A stretch of DNA of 13,323 bases from assembly GCA_016213865.1 (NCBI GenBank), contig JACQZL010000206.1:1-13323 (forward strand), given 5' to 3'. The translations under genes and the position numbers were made by a program. This document shows, one piece after another, positions 1-6,603 of this stretch (position 1 is its first letter; every line of letters starts with the position of its first letter). This DNA comes from Candidatus Rifleibacteriota bacterium. GTDB taxonomy: Bacteria; UBP17; UBA6191; JACPRK01. The notes under the pieces are model-generated. The model was given only the letters and a program-made list of their open reading frames with translations. It did not search any database and was not told where the DNA came from.

Positions 1-133
1 CACAGAGGCACAGAGGGGTCTTTCTCTGCCTCGCTCGCAGGCGCCGCGACTCCTCGAGTGTCCCTCGTCTTGTCATCCGATAGACGTCGCCACTCACGGT
101 CTCTCATTCTCTGTGGCTCCGTGTCTCTGTGTC
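1..133. repeat. Dispersed word-repeat remnant (CACAGAGG / CTCTGTG type)
   Basis: The left edge carries two tandem copies of CACAGAGG (1-16). A complementary-sense block of CTCTGTG/CTCCGTG words lies at 109-133, so the two blocks form an imperfect inverted pair about 90 bases apart. From general knowledge, such words recur in intergenic spacers of many uncultivated bacterial genomes, but no family name can be assigned from the sequence alone. The left block may be cut by the window edge. No convincing gene is seen in 1-255. A frame runs through it in phase with the glycosyltransferase, but its residues show no resemblance to the N-terminus of that family. Confidence 0.5.
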
Positions 134-232
134 GAAGAGTCAAGCCAGGGCATTCCCAGCGGGCGTGGGACCACCTGCGAGACATGCACCCCGACGGGCG
201 GTCTCCACTTTTCGCGGACGCGGCCGACGTGG

Positions 233-238
233 TAAAAC
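233..238 (+). promoter_or_regulatory. Candidate -10 box upstream of the GT2 gene
   Basis: TAAAAC lies 17 bases before the ATG at 256, inside otherwise GC-rich DNA. A start of transcription near 245 would leave a leader of only about ten bases and would exclude the in-frame ATG at 184. No clear -35 box is seen (only a weak T-rich stretch at 209-212), so this remains a weak call. Confidence 0.3.
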
Positions 239-255
239 CAACCACCATCAGTCGC

Positions 256-1269
256 ATGCCGAATCCAACGCTGTCAGTCGTCGTCCCGGTCTTCAACGAG
301 GAGGCCGTGCTCCCCAAGCTCGAAGAACGGCTCCGATCGGTGCTGGACGGGGCCAGGATCGACTTCGAGGTCATCTTGGTCGATGACGGCAGTCGCGATT
401 CTTCCAGGACGCTCCTGCGCGAGCTGAACGGTCGCGACCCGCGATTCAAGGTGGTGGGCTTCTCTCGCAACTTCGGCCACCAACTGGCCGTCACGGCCGG
501 GCTGGAGGCGGCTACGGGCCAAGCCGTCGCGATCCTCGACGCCGACTTGCAGGACCCGCCGGAGGTTCTCCTCCAGATGTTGGAGCTGTACCACCGTGGG
601 TTCGACGTGATCGGTGGGGTACGGACCGCCCGACACGGCGAGAACGCCATGAAACTGGCGACGGCAGCCGTCTTCTATCGCCTGCTCAGGGCCATCACGC
701 GCCTGGACATCCCCGCCGACGCGGGGGACTTTCGCCTGCTGAGTCGCCGCGCCGTCGACGCTCTGCTCCAACTGCCCGAACGCCACCGTTTCGTCCGCGG
801 CCTGGCGAGCTGGATCGGCTTTCGTCAGACGACGGTCCAGTATGAGCGGGCGGCCCGCGCGGCCGGCGACACGCACTACCCGTATCGCAAGATGCTGGCC
901 TTCGCTTTCGACGGTCTCACCAGCTTCAGCATCTTCCCCCTGCAGCTCGCATCCTATCTGGGCATCGTGGTCTCACTGCTTTCTTTCGCGCTCCTGACGT
1001 GGGCTGTCTGGCTCAAGCTCTTCACCGACCGTTCGGTTCAGGGCTGGGCCAGCATCGTCGTGGCGATCACTTTCCTGGGCGGCGTCCAGCTCATCTTCCT
1101 GGGCGTGATCGGCGAGTACATCGGCCGCATCTACGACGAGGTCAAGCGGCGGCCGCTCTATCTGGTCGAAGAGCGCATTGGGTTTGAGGATGGCACTTGC
1201 GCTTCGGTTCGAGGCGGTGCCTCGCGGTCCGCTGCCCGGGTCGAACGGAACCCCGAGGAGCCCGCGTGA
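256..1269 (+). CDS. Family 2 glycosyltransferase, polyprenyl-phosphate sugar transferase type (DPMS/GtrB/ArnC-like)
   Basis: This probably transfers a sugar from a nucleotide-sugar to undecaprenyl (polyprenyl) phosphate at the cytoplasmic face of the inner membrane, supplying donors to GT-C enzymes. The 337-residue protein opens with the GT-A start VVVPVFNEE (8-16), then DDGS (43-46), the metal-binding DADLQDPPE (95-103) and GDFRLL (157-162). Two membrane helices follow at about 225-252 and 264-288, then GEYIGRIYDEVKRRP (286-300), which is typical of the GtrB/DPMS subgroup. The last 30 or so residues look unconserved. The frame is open further upstream (ATG at 184 and before), but the family N-terminus begins exactly at 256. 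No Shine-Dalgarno is seen. The sugar cannot be told from sequence. Its stop lies 7 bases from the stop of the convergent membrane-protein gene. Confidence 0.9.
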   Translation: MPNPTLSVVVPVFNEEAVLPKLEERLRSVLDGARIDFEVILVDDGSRDSSRTLLRELNGRDPRFKVVGFSRNFGHQLAVTAGLEAATGQAVAILDADLQDPPEVLLQMLELYHRGFDVIGGVRTARHGENAMKLATAAVFYRLLRAITRLDIPADAGDFRLLSRRAVDALLQLPERHRFVRGLASWIGFRQTTVQYERAARAAGDTHYPYRKMLAFAFDGLTSFSIFPLQLASYLGIVVSLLSFALLTWAVWLKLFTDRSVQGWASIVVAITFLGGVQLIFLGVIGEYIGRIYDEVKRRPLYLVEERIGFEDGTCASVRGGASRSAARVERNPEEPA

Positions 1270-1276
1270 CGGCGGG

Positions 1277-2779
1277 TCACGCCCCCGGCCGCACCAGCAC
1301 GGTGGCCGTGGAATCGCTGTAGCGGACCTGCCAGCCCAGTTCGCGCAGCGCTTGCGTGAGAGGCGCATCCGTCGGGAAGAGCGTCCAGACGATGCCGTAG
1401 CTGGCCACGAGGTCCTTCCAACCGGGAGCCAGGGTCGCCAGGGTCAGCCAATCGTGGGACAGCTTCGCGCCGTACATGACGTTGCGCCCATCGATGAAGA
1501 TGCGGACGTCGGGCAACGCCCAGGTCAGGTACCCCCCCCAGGTGTAATCATTGAGGAGATTGCCCGCAATCGGCTTGGCTTTCAGGTACTCCACGGCGGC
1601 GGTCGGGAACCTGTCCGCCGGGAATCCGGCCGGCATGCTGTGCAGCGCCGGTGGGAAGACGCCCCTCACGGCCAGTACCAGCGCCAGCACCGGCAAGAGC
1701 AGCCCAGTCACCCCCCTCCATCGGGGCGGCGGCGGGTCCAGCGCGGCCGGCGGGCGAGCCAGGACGGTCCCGGGCTCGGAGAGTGAGTGCTCGGCTAGCC
1801 GCCTCAGCAATCCTGTCAGACCCAGAGCGGTCAGCGGCGCCATCCAGACCAGGAAGATGGGGATGTGCCGGACCGACTCCATCATCATGTAAGTCGACCA
1901 CAGCAAGAACCCCCAGCCCACCGCACGCCTCGGCGCCGGGAGAAAGGCCATTGCCAGAAGCGTCACGAGGAAGAACGTCCGGAACGGCTTTGGCCCCCCC
2001 CTGAAGTCAGGCGATTTCCACTCCTGGGTGATATCGAGGACCGGCTTGGCATTCACCATGTTGACCACGTCCTCGTGGATGGCCCAACCATACGGGTTGA
2101 GGAACGTGGCCGCGAGTGTGACGAGGCCAATCGCCAGCCAGCCTTTCACGTTCCTGGCAGTCCACCCACCGGGTCCGCCCAGCACGTCGCCCACCGCGAA
2201 CAACGCCAGCGTGATGCAGCCCGTCGGCCAGCCGCCGTGGAGCGTGACCCAGAGGACCGCCGTCGCCGGCACCAGCCAGACCCACCGGGTGCGCGTCCGC
2301 AAGTAGGCATACAGGAGCGCGCTCCAGAGCGCGATGAAGAACCAGGTCCGGAGGTGGGGCCTCACGAACCAGTGGAGCGATGAGAGCCAGAACGCCCAGA
2401 AGCTGACTCCCAGGGTGACCAGCAGGTCGCACCCTTCGGCCAGCATCAGGTGGCTCAGGATGGCAAACGCCGCCGCGATGATGGCCGCCTCGAGGGCCAA
2501 CATTCCGAGAAACCCCAGGTGCTGGAGCGTCTTCCAGTAAAGGTAGTTCGAGAGCCACTCGATGTCGACCCAGGGGACCCCGGGCGCCGTCCACGAGTGA
2601 ACGTCACAGGTCGGGATGCGTCCCGTCTGCTCAATCAGCTTACCCGTCTGGATGTGCCATCCCAGGTCGCCATCCCCGAAAAGCCAAGTCGGCCCCGTCG
2701 ACAGGACGACGAAGAAGCAGGCCAGGAAGACCAGCACCGGCACGGACGGGACCAGCAGGACGCGGGCGGCGCGCAGCAT
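1277..2779 (-). CDS. Polytopic inner-membrane protein, GT-C-like, no firm family
   Basis: The 500-residue protein starts with a membrane helix (about 5-27). An acidic periplasmic-loop motif DGDLGWH (36-42) follows, then about ten hydrophobic segments. The order, a first helix followed by a loop with an acidic pair, is that of GT-C transferases using lipid-linked sugars, so a glycosyltransferase role is plausible but unproven. Other recognisable points are RPHLRTW (140-146) and HGGWPTG (181-187). The C-terminal ~115 residues are a soluble, probably periplasmic domain containing NDYTWGGYL and FIDGR. The start at 2779 is supported by a -10-like TAGACT seven bases upstream, which would give a leaderless transcript. 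It faces the GT2 gene tail to tail and is divergent from the cytochrome operon. Confidence 0.8.
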   Translation of the reverse strand: MLRAARVLLVPSVPVLVFLACFFVVLSTGPTWLFGDGDLGWHIQTGKLIEQTGRIPTCDVHSWTAPGVPWVDIEWLSNYLYWKTLQHLGFLGMLALEAAIIAAAFAILSHLMLAEGCDLLVTLGVSFWAFWLSSLHWFVRPHLRTWFFIALWSALLYAYLRTRTRWVWLVPATAVLWVTLHGGWPTGCITLALFAVGDVLGGPGGWTARNVKGWLAIGLVTLAATFLNPYGWAIHEDVVNMVNAKPVLDITQEWKSPDFRGGPKPFRTFFLVTLLAMAFLPAPRRAVGWGFLLWSTYMMMESVRHIPIFLVWMAPLTALGLTGLLRRLAEHSLSEPGTVLARPPAALDPPPPRWRGVTGLLLPVLALVLAVRGVFPPALHSMPAGFPADRFPTAAVEYLKAKPIAGNLLNDYTWGGYLTWALPDVRIFIDGRNVMYGAKLSHDWLTLATLAPGWKDLVASYGIVWTLFPTDAPLTQALRELGWQVRYSDSTATVLVRPGA

Positions 2780-2786
2780 CGAGGGC

Positions 2787-2792
2787 AGTCTA
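2787..2792 (-). promoter_or_regulatory. Candidate -10 box (TAGACT) for the 1277-2779 gene
   Basis: On the minus strand TAGACT ends seven bases before the ATG at 2779, the distance expected between a -10 box and the first transcribed base. No -35 box and no Shine-Dalgarno are visible. If it is real, the mRNA is leaderless. Confidence 0.35.
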
Positions 2793-2876
2793 CAACAGCC
2801 AGGTTACCGCCATGGGCGATGGATCGTACGGAAAACGCCAGCCCGGGGCTCATTCTGTCGATAGATCGAGAAGAGG

Positions 2877-2897
2877 CCGGAGACGCTTTGCCTCCGG
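2877..2897 (+). promoter_or_regulatory. Small hairpin in the leader of the cytochrome operon
   Basis: CCGGAG (2877-2882) and CTCCGG (2892-2897) form a perfect 6-bp stem around a 9-base loop, 21 bases before the ATG of the first operon gene. It could stabilise the leader or modulate translation, or be chance in GC-rich DNA. No convincing promoter was found between 2780 and 2918. Confidence 0.2.
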
Positions 2898-2918
2898 TGC
2901 TCCCTTTCTCTCCAGTCG

Positions 2919-3383
2919 ATGCCTCGAACCAACTCCTGCCCCGCACTGTTGACGGCCGTGGCACTCCTCTTCCTGATGGCCGTCTCGGGCTGCGCAAACC
3001 TGGACACGCCGGTCGGGCCGGCGGTGCGTCCGCAGTCGATCCCCCGCCTCGTAGCCATGCAGCCGAAAGTAGTGACGCGAGGCGTGGCCGCGACGGTCAT
3101 CGCCAGCGGTACGGGCTTCCTGCCCGGAATCTGCGCCTTCGTCGGCAAGACCGCCCAACAGGACAGCGAGTTCGTGCGCACGCAGGTCGACCGCGTCGAC
3201 TTCGTCTCGACCACTCGGGCCACGCTCTACCTCGGAGTCGACCTCCCCGCCGGGGAGCTCGACGTCACGCTGCTCAACCCCGACTACGGGACCGCGCGCC
3301 TCGTCGCGGGCCTGACCGTGGTGCCGGCTCCCGACGGCCCCATCTGGGAAGGGCCACAGCAGCCCGGAAAGGAGACGCGGTGA
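2919..3383 (+). CDS. Outer-membrane lipoprotein with IPT/TIG-like domain, first gene of the porin-cytochrome operon
   Basis: The 154-residue protein has a signal peptide with hydrophobic core (about 8-21) and lipobox VSGC, so Cys25 would be lipidated. The following residues (Ala, Asn) are not the Asp retention signal, which suggests sorting to the outer membrane. Residues 41-136 read like a single IPT/TIG immunoglobulin-like fold: the opening P-x-V-V-x-RG-V-x-A-T-V-I-A-S-G-x-G-F at 49-67, a central hydrophobic pattern, and the closing L-D-V-T-L-L-N-P-D-Y-G at 114-124. The tail is Pro/Gly-rich. There is no heme motif, so it is not itself a cytochrome. The cytochrome ATG follows the stop by one base, and the cytochrome's ribosome site lies inside this gene, so the two are translationally linked. 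A scaffold or docking role for the conduit is an inference. Confidence 0.75.
   Translation: MPRTNSCPALLTAVALLFLMAVSGCANLDTPVGPAVRPQSIPRLVAMQPKVVTRGVAATVIASGTGFLPGICAFVGKTAQQDSEFVRTQVDRVDFVSTTRATLYLGVDLPAGELDVTLLNPDYGTARLVAGLTVVPAPDGPIWEGPQQPGKETR
3368..3374 (+). promoter_or_regulatory. Strong Shine-Dalgarno deciding the cytochrome start
   Basis: AAAGGAG inside the last codons of the lipoprotein gene sits ten bases before the ATG at 3385. It is the best ribosome site near this gene and argues for initiation at 3385 rather than at GTG 3574 or ATG 3598. Confidence 0.6.
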
Positions 3384-3384
3384 C

Positions 3385-4767
3385 ATGGACCCGGCTCGGG
3401 TGACCCCGCTCGTCGAGACTGCAAGCTGCGGGCTGCAGGCCGCGGGGCAGGAGGCGCAAGTCCCGGCCTTCAGCCACCGTCAGCCGCAGGCCGGGACTGA
3501 TCCCCTTTCCACCCTCCCCTTCCGGGGGAGGGCAGGGGTGGGGGCTGCCCGCTCGCGGCGGGGCAGTGTCCACGTGGGCCCTCGCGAGGCACTCCTCATG
3601 GCGGCCCTGGGTCTGGTCGGACTGGGCAGCGTTCTCTTCGGCGTGTCGCAGGAGGAGATCGAGCGGTACGGGTTCGGGAGCGAGATCGCCCGCTCGGCGC
3701 AGGCTGGCGTCCTTCGGCAGCTTCCCAGGACCGTGCCCCGTCGCAGGCCACCACCGATGCCCATCCTGCCGAAGACCGCCCTGACGCCGTCGAACACCAT
3801 CCCCGCGCCGACGCGAAAGAACGCCAACATCGTGCTCACGCCCAAGGGCCCGGCGATTGCCGCCAGGACGGGTCGCCCTGTTCCGGTCCGGCCGGCCGAG
3901 CCTTCCGCCAGGCCCGACCCGATGATCCAGTCGGTGTTTCCCGAGCAGATCTACGACACGTACGTGGGTGACGAGGCGTGCCTTTCCTGCCACGGCCTCA
4001 AGGGACACGACCAACCCCACTCGCTCTACGGGCTCATCAAGAATAACCGCGGGGTCGAGCCGGAGCGTCGCGGGTGCGAGGGATGCCACGGCCCGGGGAG
4101 CACGCACTCCGCGGGGGACGGCGTCATCACCAACCCGGCGAGGCTGGATCACGTCGCCGTCAGCCGTCTGTGCCTGTCGTGTCACGAGGACCGCCGGCTG
4201 GTGCGCCGCCTGGAGTGGCACGTCACCGGCCACCAGGAGGCGTTCGTCTCATGCACGACCTGTCACTCGGCGCACCGACCGAAGGTCAAGCCAGCCCTGG
4301 CCCAGGAACCCGACCGCCTGTGCCTGGGATGCCACCGCGACCAGAAGATGCAGTTCCGCCTTCGAAGCCATCACCCGGTGAAGCCGGAGGGCAGCGACGC
4401 CCTCTCCTCGACCCGCGAGGGCAAGGTCCGGTGCATCGATTGTCACAACCCGCAGTCGGCCCGGCACGGGGTCGACTTGCTGGCGCGCGAGGGCCGCGGC
4501 CTGTGCGGCAAGTGCCACGCCGAGGCGCGGGGCCCGTTCCTCTTCGAGCACGACGTGGCCTCGGGTGACACCGAGTGTGAGTGCACGGCCTGCCACCTGC
4601 CTCACGGCTCACCCAACCGGGACCTGCTGGTCGTTCAGGGACGCGCCCTTTGCCTGCGCTGCCACACCGATCGAGTTGCGCACAACCCGGGTCCCTCCTG
4701 CTACAACGCCCAGTGCCACCGCGACCATCACGGCTCGAACCGGAACCAGTTCTTCCTGCCCAGGTGA
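3385..4767 (+). CDS. Decaheme c-type cytochrome, DmsE/MtrA-like
   Basis: This is a periplasmic multiheme electron carrier, expected to pass electrons to or from an outer-membrane barrel. The 460-residue protein has nine CXXCH sites starting at residues 199, 231, 263, 290, 313, 350, 374, 400 and 423, plus a tenth, CX4CH (439-445). Family hallmarks are GCEGCHGPGSTH (230-241), the MQF...HHPV...CIDCHNP stretch (322-356), RGPFLFEHD (382-390) and the C-terminal HGSNRNQFF. One hydrophobic segment (about 70-88) acts as signal or membrane anchor, followed by a Pro/Arg-rich linker to residue 190. The start at 3385 is chosen for its Shine-Dalgarno, but it gives an unusual 71-residue N-terminal extension made largely of repeat DNA (3459-3544). 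GTG 3574 and ATG 3598 are the alternatives. The next gene starts in the stop codon. Decaheme identity is secure; the electron partner and direction are not. Confidence 0.92.
   Translation: MDPARVTPLVETASCGLQAAGQEAQVPAFSHRQPQAGTDPLSTLPFRGRAGVGAARSRRGSVHVGPREALLMAALGLVGLGSVLFGVSQEEIERYGFGSEIARSAQAGVLRQLPRTVPRRRPPPMPILPKTALTPSNTIPAPTRKNANIVLTPKGPAIAARTGRPVPVRPAEPSARPDPMIQSVFPEQIYDTYVGDEACLSCHGLKGHDQPHSLYGLIKNNRGVEPERRGCEGCHGPGSTHSAGDGVITNPARLDHVAVSRLCLSCHEDRRLVRRLEWHVTGHQEAFVSCTTCHSAHRPKVKPALAQEPDRLCLGCHRDQKMQFRLRSHHPVKPEGSDALSSTREGKVRCIDCHNPQSARHGVDLLAREGRGLCGKCHAEARGPFLFEHDVASGDTECECTACHLPHGSPNRDLLVVQGRALCLRCHTDRVAHNPGPSCYNAQCHRDHHGSNRNQFFLPR
3459..3498. repeat. 11-bp perfect inverted repeat in the cytochrome 5' region
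   Basis: AGTCCCGGCCT (3459-3469) and AGGCCGGGACT (3488-3498) are perfect inverted arms around an 18-base loop. The stretch just before (about 3419-3445) is built of CTGCAAGCTGC/GGGCTGCAGGC words. It directly precedes the 36-bp palindromic repeat and appears to belong to the same non-conserved insertion in the N-terminal part of the cytochrome frame. Confidence 0.6.
3509..3544 (-). repeat. 36-bp palindromic repeat, copy 1 (within the cytochrome frame)
   Basis: The core is CCCTCCCC (3512-3519) and GGGGAGGG (3525-3532), an 8-bp stem with a 5-base loop, flanked by GGGGTGGGGG. Read on the minus strand it matches 33 of 36 bases of the copy at 9530-9565. It falls inside the open frame of the cytochrome gene, between its Shine-Dalgarno and its hydrophobic segment. 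It resembles REP-type palindromes. Confidence 0.75.
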
Positions 4768-6587
4768 CACGGACAGCCGGACAGTCGAGCTCGAGCAGCG
4801 GGAGGACAGCACCCCGATGGGCCCTGGCGGTGCTCGTGGCGCTCGCCGTGGCTTGGCCCGTCCGAGGTGCTCCGGTCCGCAACGCCCCCGGAGCCCAAGC
4901 CAGGGACTCCGCGGCCACCGACCAGGCGACCCGCTGGGGAGTGCCGGCGCCGCGGGATCCCCGTCCCCCCCCGCCGCTCTCGGGGCCCTCGACCGACCTC
5001 GAGACCAGCGAGCAGGCCTTCGGAGGAGCGATCGGCGTCAGGGCAATGGGCTGGATCGACCGCACTGGAAACCTCGTGGAATTCCAGGACTGGTACCAGG
5101 AAGCCTATCCGTTCTCGCTGGCGCGTCTCGACATGTTCCAGAACCTCTCGACCTGGACGGCCCTGGACCTGGGCCTCCGCAGCCCCTCGGACACCGACTG
5201 GGGCCTCTCCCTGGGGTTGAGGAGCTTGCCCTACTTTCGGACCGAGCATCACTGGACAGAATCGGTCTTTTACAATCTCCCGGTCTTCACTCCCACGCAA
5301 CGCACTCGCTTCTGGGGAGACCTGGACCTTCGCAAGTACGGGCAGGTCCCGCTGCTGTTCTGGTACGACACCAACTCGCTGCAGGGCATCGGATTCGACA
5401 AGGACAGGTCCTTTCTCGCCGAGGCCTACGGTTTCCGCGCCCACGGCCACACCGCCGGCCTCGACGTGGACGTGGATCTGCCGTGGCTCGACTACCGCGA
5501 CCGGCTCGACCCGATCAACGACGTGGGCACCAGAGGGTTCGCGCTCTCGGCGACACGCAGCTTCCTTTCCGGTCACGGCGATCTCCAGGGCTCGTTCCGG
5601 CGGACGCGGTCCTATCTGGAGAACCTGGATCGCCAGGAGACCGTCGACGTCTACGAGTTCCGCGGGCTCATCTACGAGGTCTTCGACCTCGAGGGTCTCA
5701 AGCTGGATACTCGCGCCACCTACAGAGACACGCCGACCGACCTGCAACTGACCGCGCGCACCGACAACCTGCTCGACGCCAAGGCCCTCCTGGCCTACAC
5801 GAACCACGACGGATTCAGCGTGCAGCTCGGGCGCGAGCGTCGCTCCCTCACACGACAGAGGCTATCCCGGGCGGGCCTGGACCGTCTGGGACGGTCAGCC
5901 CTCCTGAGGCCGCAAGATCTGGCCGCTTACCGGATCGAGGACGAACCGCGCAGCAACGACTGGTTCGGCCGCGTCTTCTTCCGTTTTCAGCCGTGGTTCT
6001 CGACCACGTACTTCCAGAAGGAGACGTCGCGCGACAACCCGGCGCCCACCGACACCGTCCGCTTCCACTCGCCGACCCTGGAGTTCAACCGAAGTCAGGA
6101 CCGGCACGTCGATTTCCAGCTCCAGCCGCTGACCAACATCGGAGTCAACCTCCGCCTGGCGGAGCAGACCGATCGCAACCTGCCGCGCCTCTACAGCCAG
6201 ACGGTCAGGACCCAGCAGGCAGACGCCTACTGGCTGCTGGTCAATAACCGCCTCAACTTCGGCGCGTCGTGGGCGCGCCTGGACATCCTTCCAACGGGCT
6301 TCGACGTCGCCCCCGCAGGCGAGTCCACGCGCAGCCGCGGGGCCTCGCTCAGCTACCAGCTCTCGCCCGAACTGACTGCCTTCTCGGATTTCACGATGCT
6401 CGATACGGAAGGGGCCCTCTCCTCGGTCGAGCGGATCGCCAATTTCGGCCTCGAGGCCGAGACGGGCGGGCGCCACCGCGTGAGCTGGCGGGCAGTCTAC
6501 ACGGTCGACCAGATGCTCAACGACCAGGAGAAGTTCGCGGACTTCGACGCGAGGGGCGTCGTCATCAGCGGCGAAGCGCAGTTCTGA
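4764..6587 (+). CDS. Outer-membrane beta-barrel protein, probable MtrB/PioB-like porin of the decaheme conduit
   Basis: This is the likely outer-membrane sheath that lets the decaheme cytochrome span the membrane. The GTG at 4764 overlaps the cytochrome stop (GTGA), a classic coupling arrangement, and places a clean signal peptide at the N-terminus: basic n-region, core WALAVLVALAVAW (19-31), and cleavage near VRGA (33-36). The mature chain of about 570 residues starts with a Pro-rich, variable segment (about 37-85). It then runs as alternating polar/aromatic strands to a C-terminal Phe (ISGEAQF), the usual barrel-assembly signal. The stretch LVEFQDWYQEAYPFSLARLDMF (104-125) resembles the start of MtrB/PioB-family barrels. 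The total of 607 residues is slightly shorter than MtrB (about 700). No enzyme motif is seen. Barrel identity is well supported; the MtrB assignment rests on position and pattern and is not proven. Confidence 0.78.
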   Translation: MTRTAGQSSSSSGRTAPRWALAVLVALAVAWPVRGAPVRNAPGAQARDSAATDQATRWGVPAPRDPRPPPPLSGPSTDLETSEQAFGGAIGVRAMGWIDRTGNLVEFQDWYQEAYPFSLARLDMFQNLSTWTALDLGLRSPSDTDWGLSLGLRSLPYFRTEHHWTESVFYNLPVFTPTQRTRFWGDLDLRKYGQVPLLFWYDTNSLQGIGFDKDRSFLAEAYGFRAHGHTAGLDVDVDLPWLDYRDRLDPINDVGTRGFALSATRSFLSGHGDLQGSFRRTRSYLENLDRQETVDVYEFRGLIYEVFDLEGLKLDTRATYRDTPTDLQLTARTDNLLDAKALLAYTNHDGFSVQLGRERRSLTRQRLSRAGLDRLGRSALLRPQDLAAYRIEDEPRSNDWFGRVFFRFQPWFSTTYFQKETSRDNPAPTDTVRFHSPTLEFNRSQDRHVDFQLQPLTNIGVNLRLAEQTDRNLPRLYSQTVRTQQADAYWLLVNNRLNFGASWARLDILPTGFDVAPAGESTRSRGASLSYQLSPELTAFSDFTMLDTEGALSSVERIANFGLEAETGGRHRVSWRAVYTVDQMLNDQEKFADFDARGVVISGEAQF

Positions 6588-6603
6588 GCAGCCATGCGCA
6601 AGC

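Noticed and set aside
58..255. N-terminal extension of the GT2 gene
   Set aside because: It is translated repeat DNA with no family similarity. GT2 homologues start at the residues encoded from 256.
1703..1735. Possible third copy of the 36-bp palindromic repeat
   Set aside because: It is only C- and G-rich. It lacks the paired CCCTCCCC/GGGGAGGG arms and does not align with the two real copies.
2450..3403. Plus-strand frame of 317 codons
   Set aside because: It crosses the antisense of one gene, an intergenic gap and an out-of-frame part of the lipoprotein gene. No domain, and Arg/Asp/Gly-rich.
3509..3544. Intrinsic terminator between lipoprotein and cytochrome
   Set aside because: The hairpin has no following T-tract and lies within the open cytochrome frame.
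4565..6247. Plus-strand frame of 560 codons inside the barrel gene
   Set aside because: It is a +1 shadow of the barrel frame. The barrel frame has the signal peptide, stop-start overlap and beta pattern; this one has only Arg/Pro/Gly-rich sequence.
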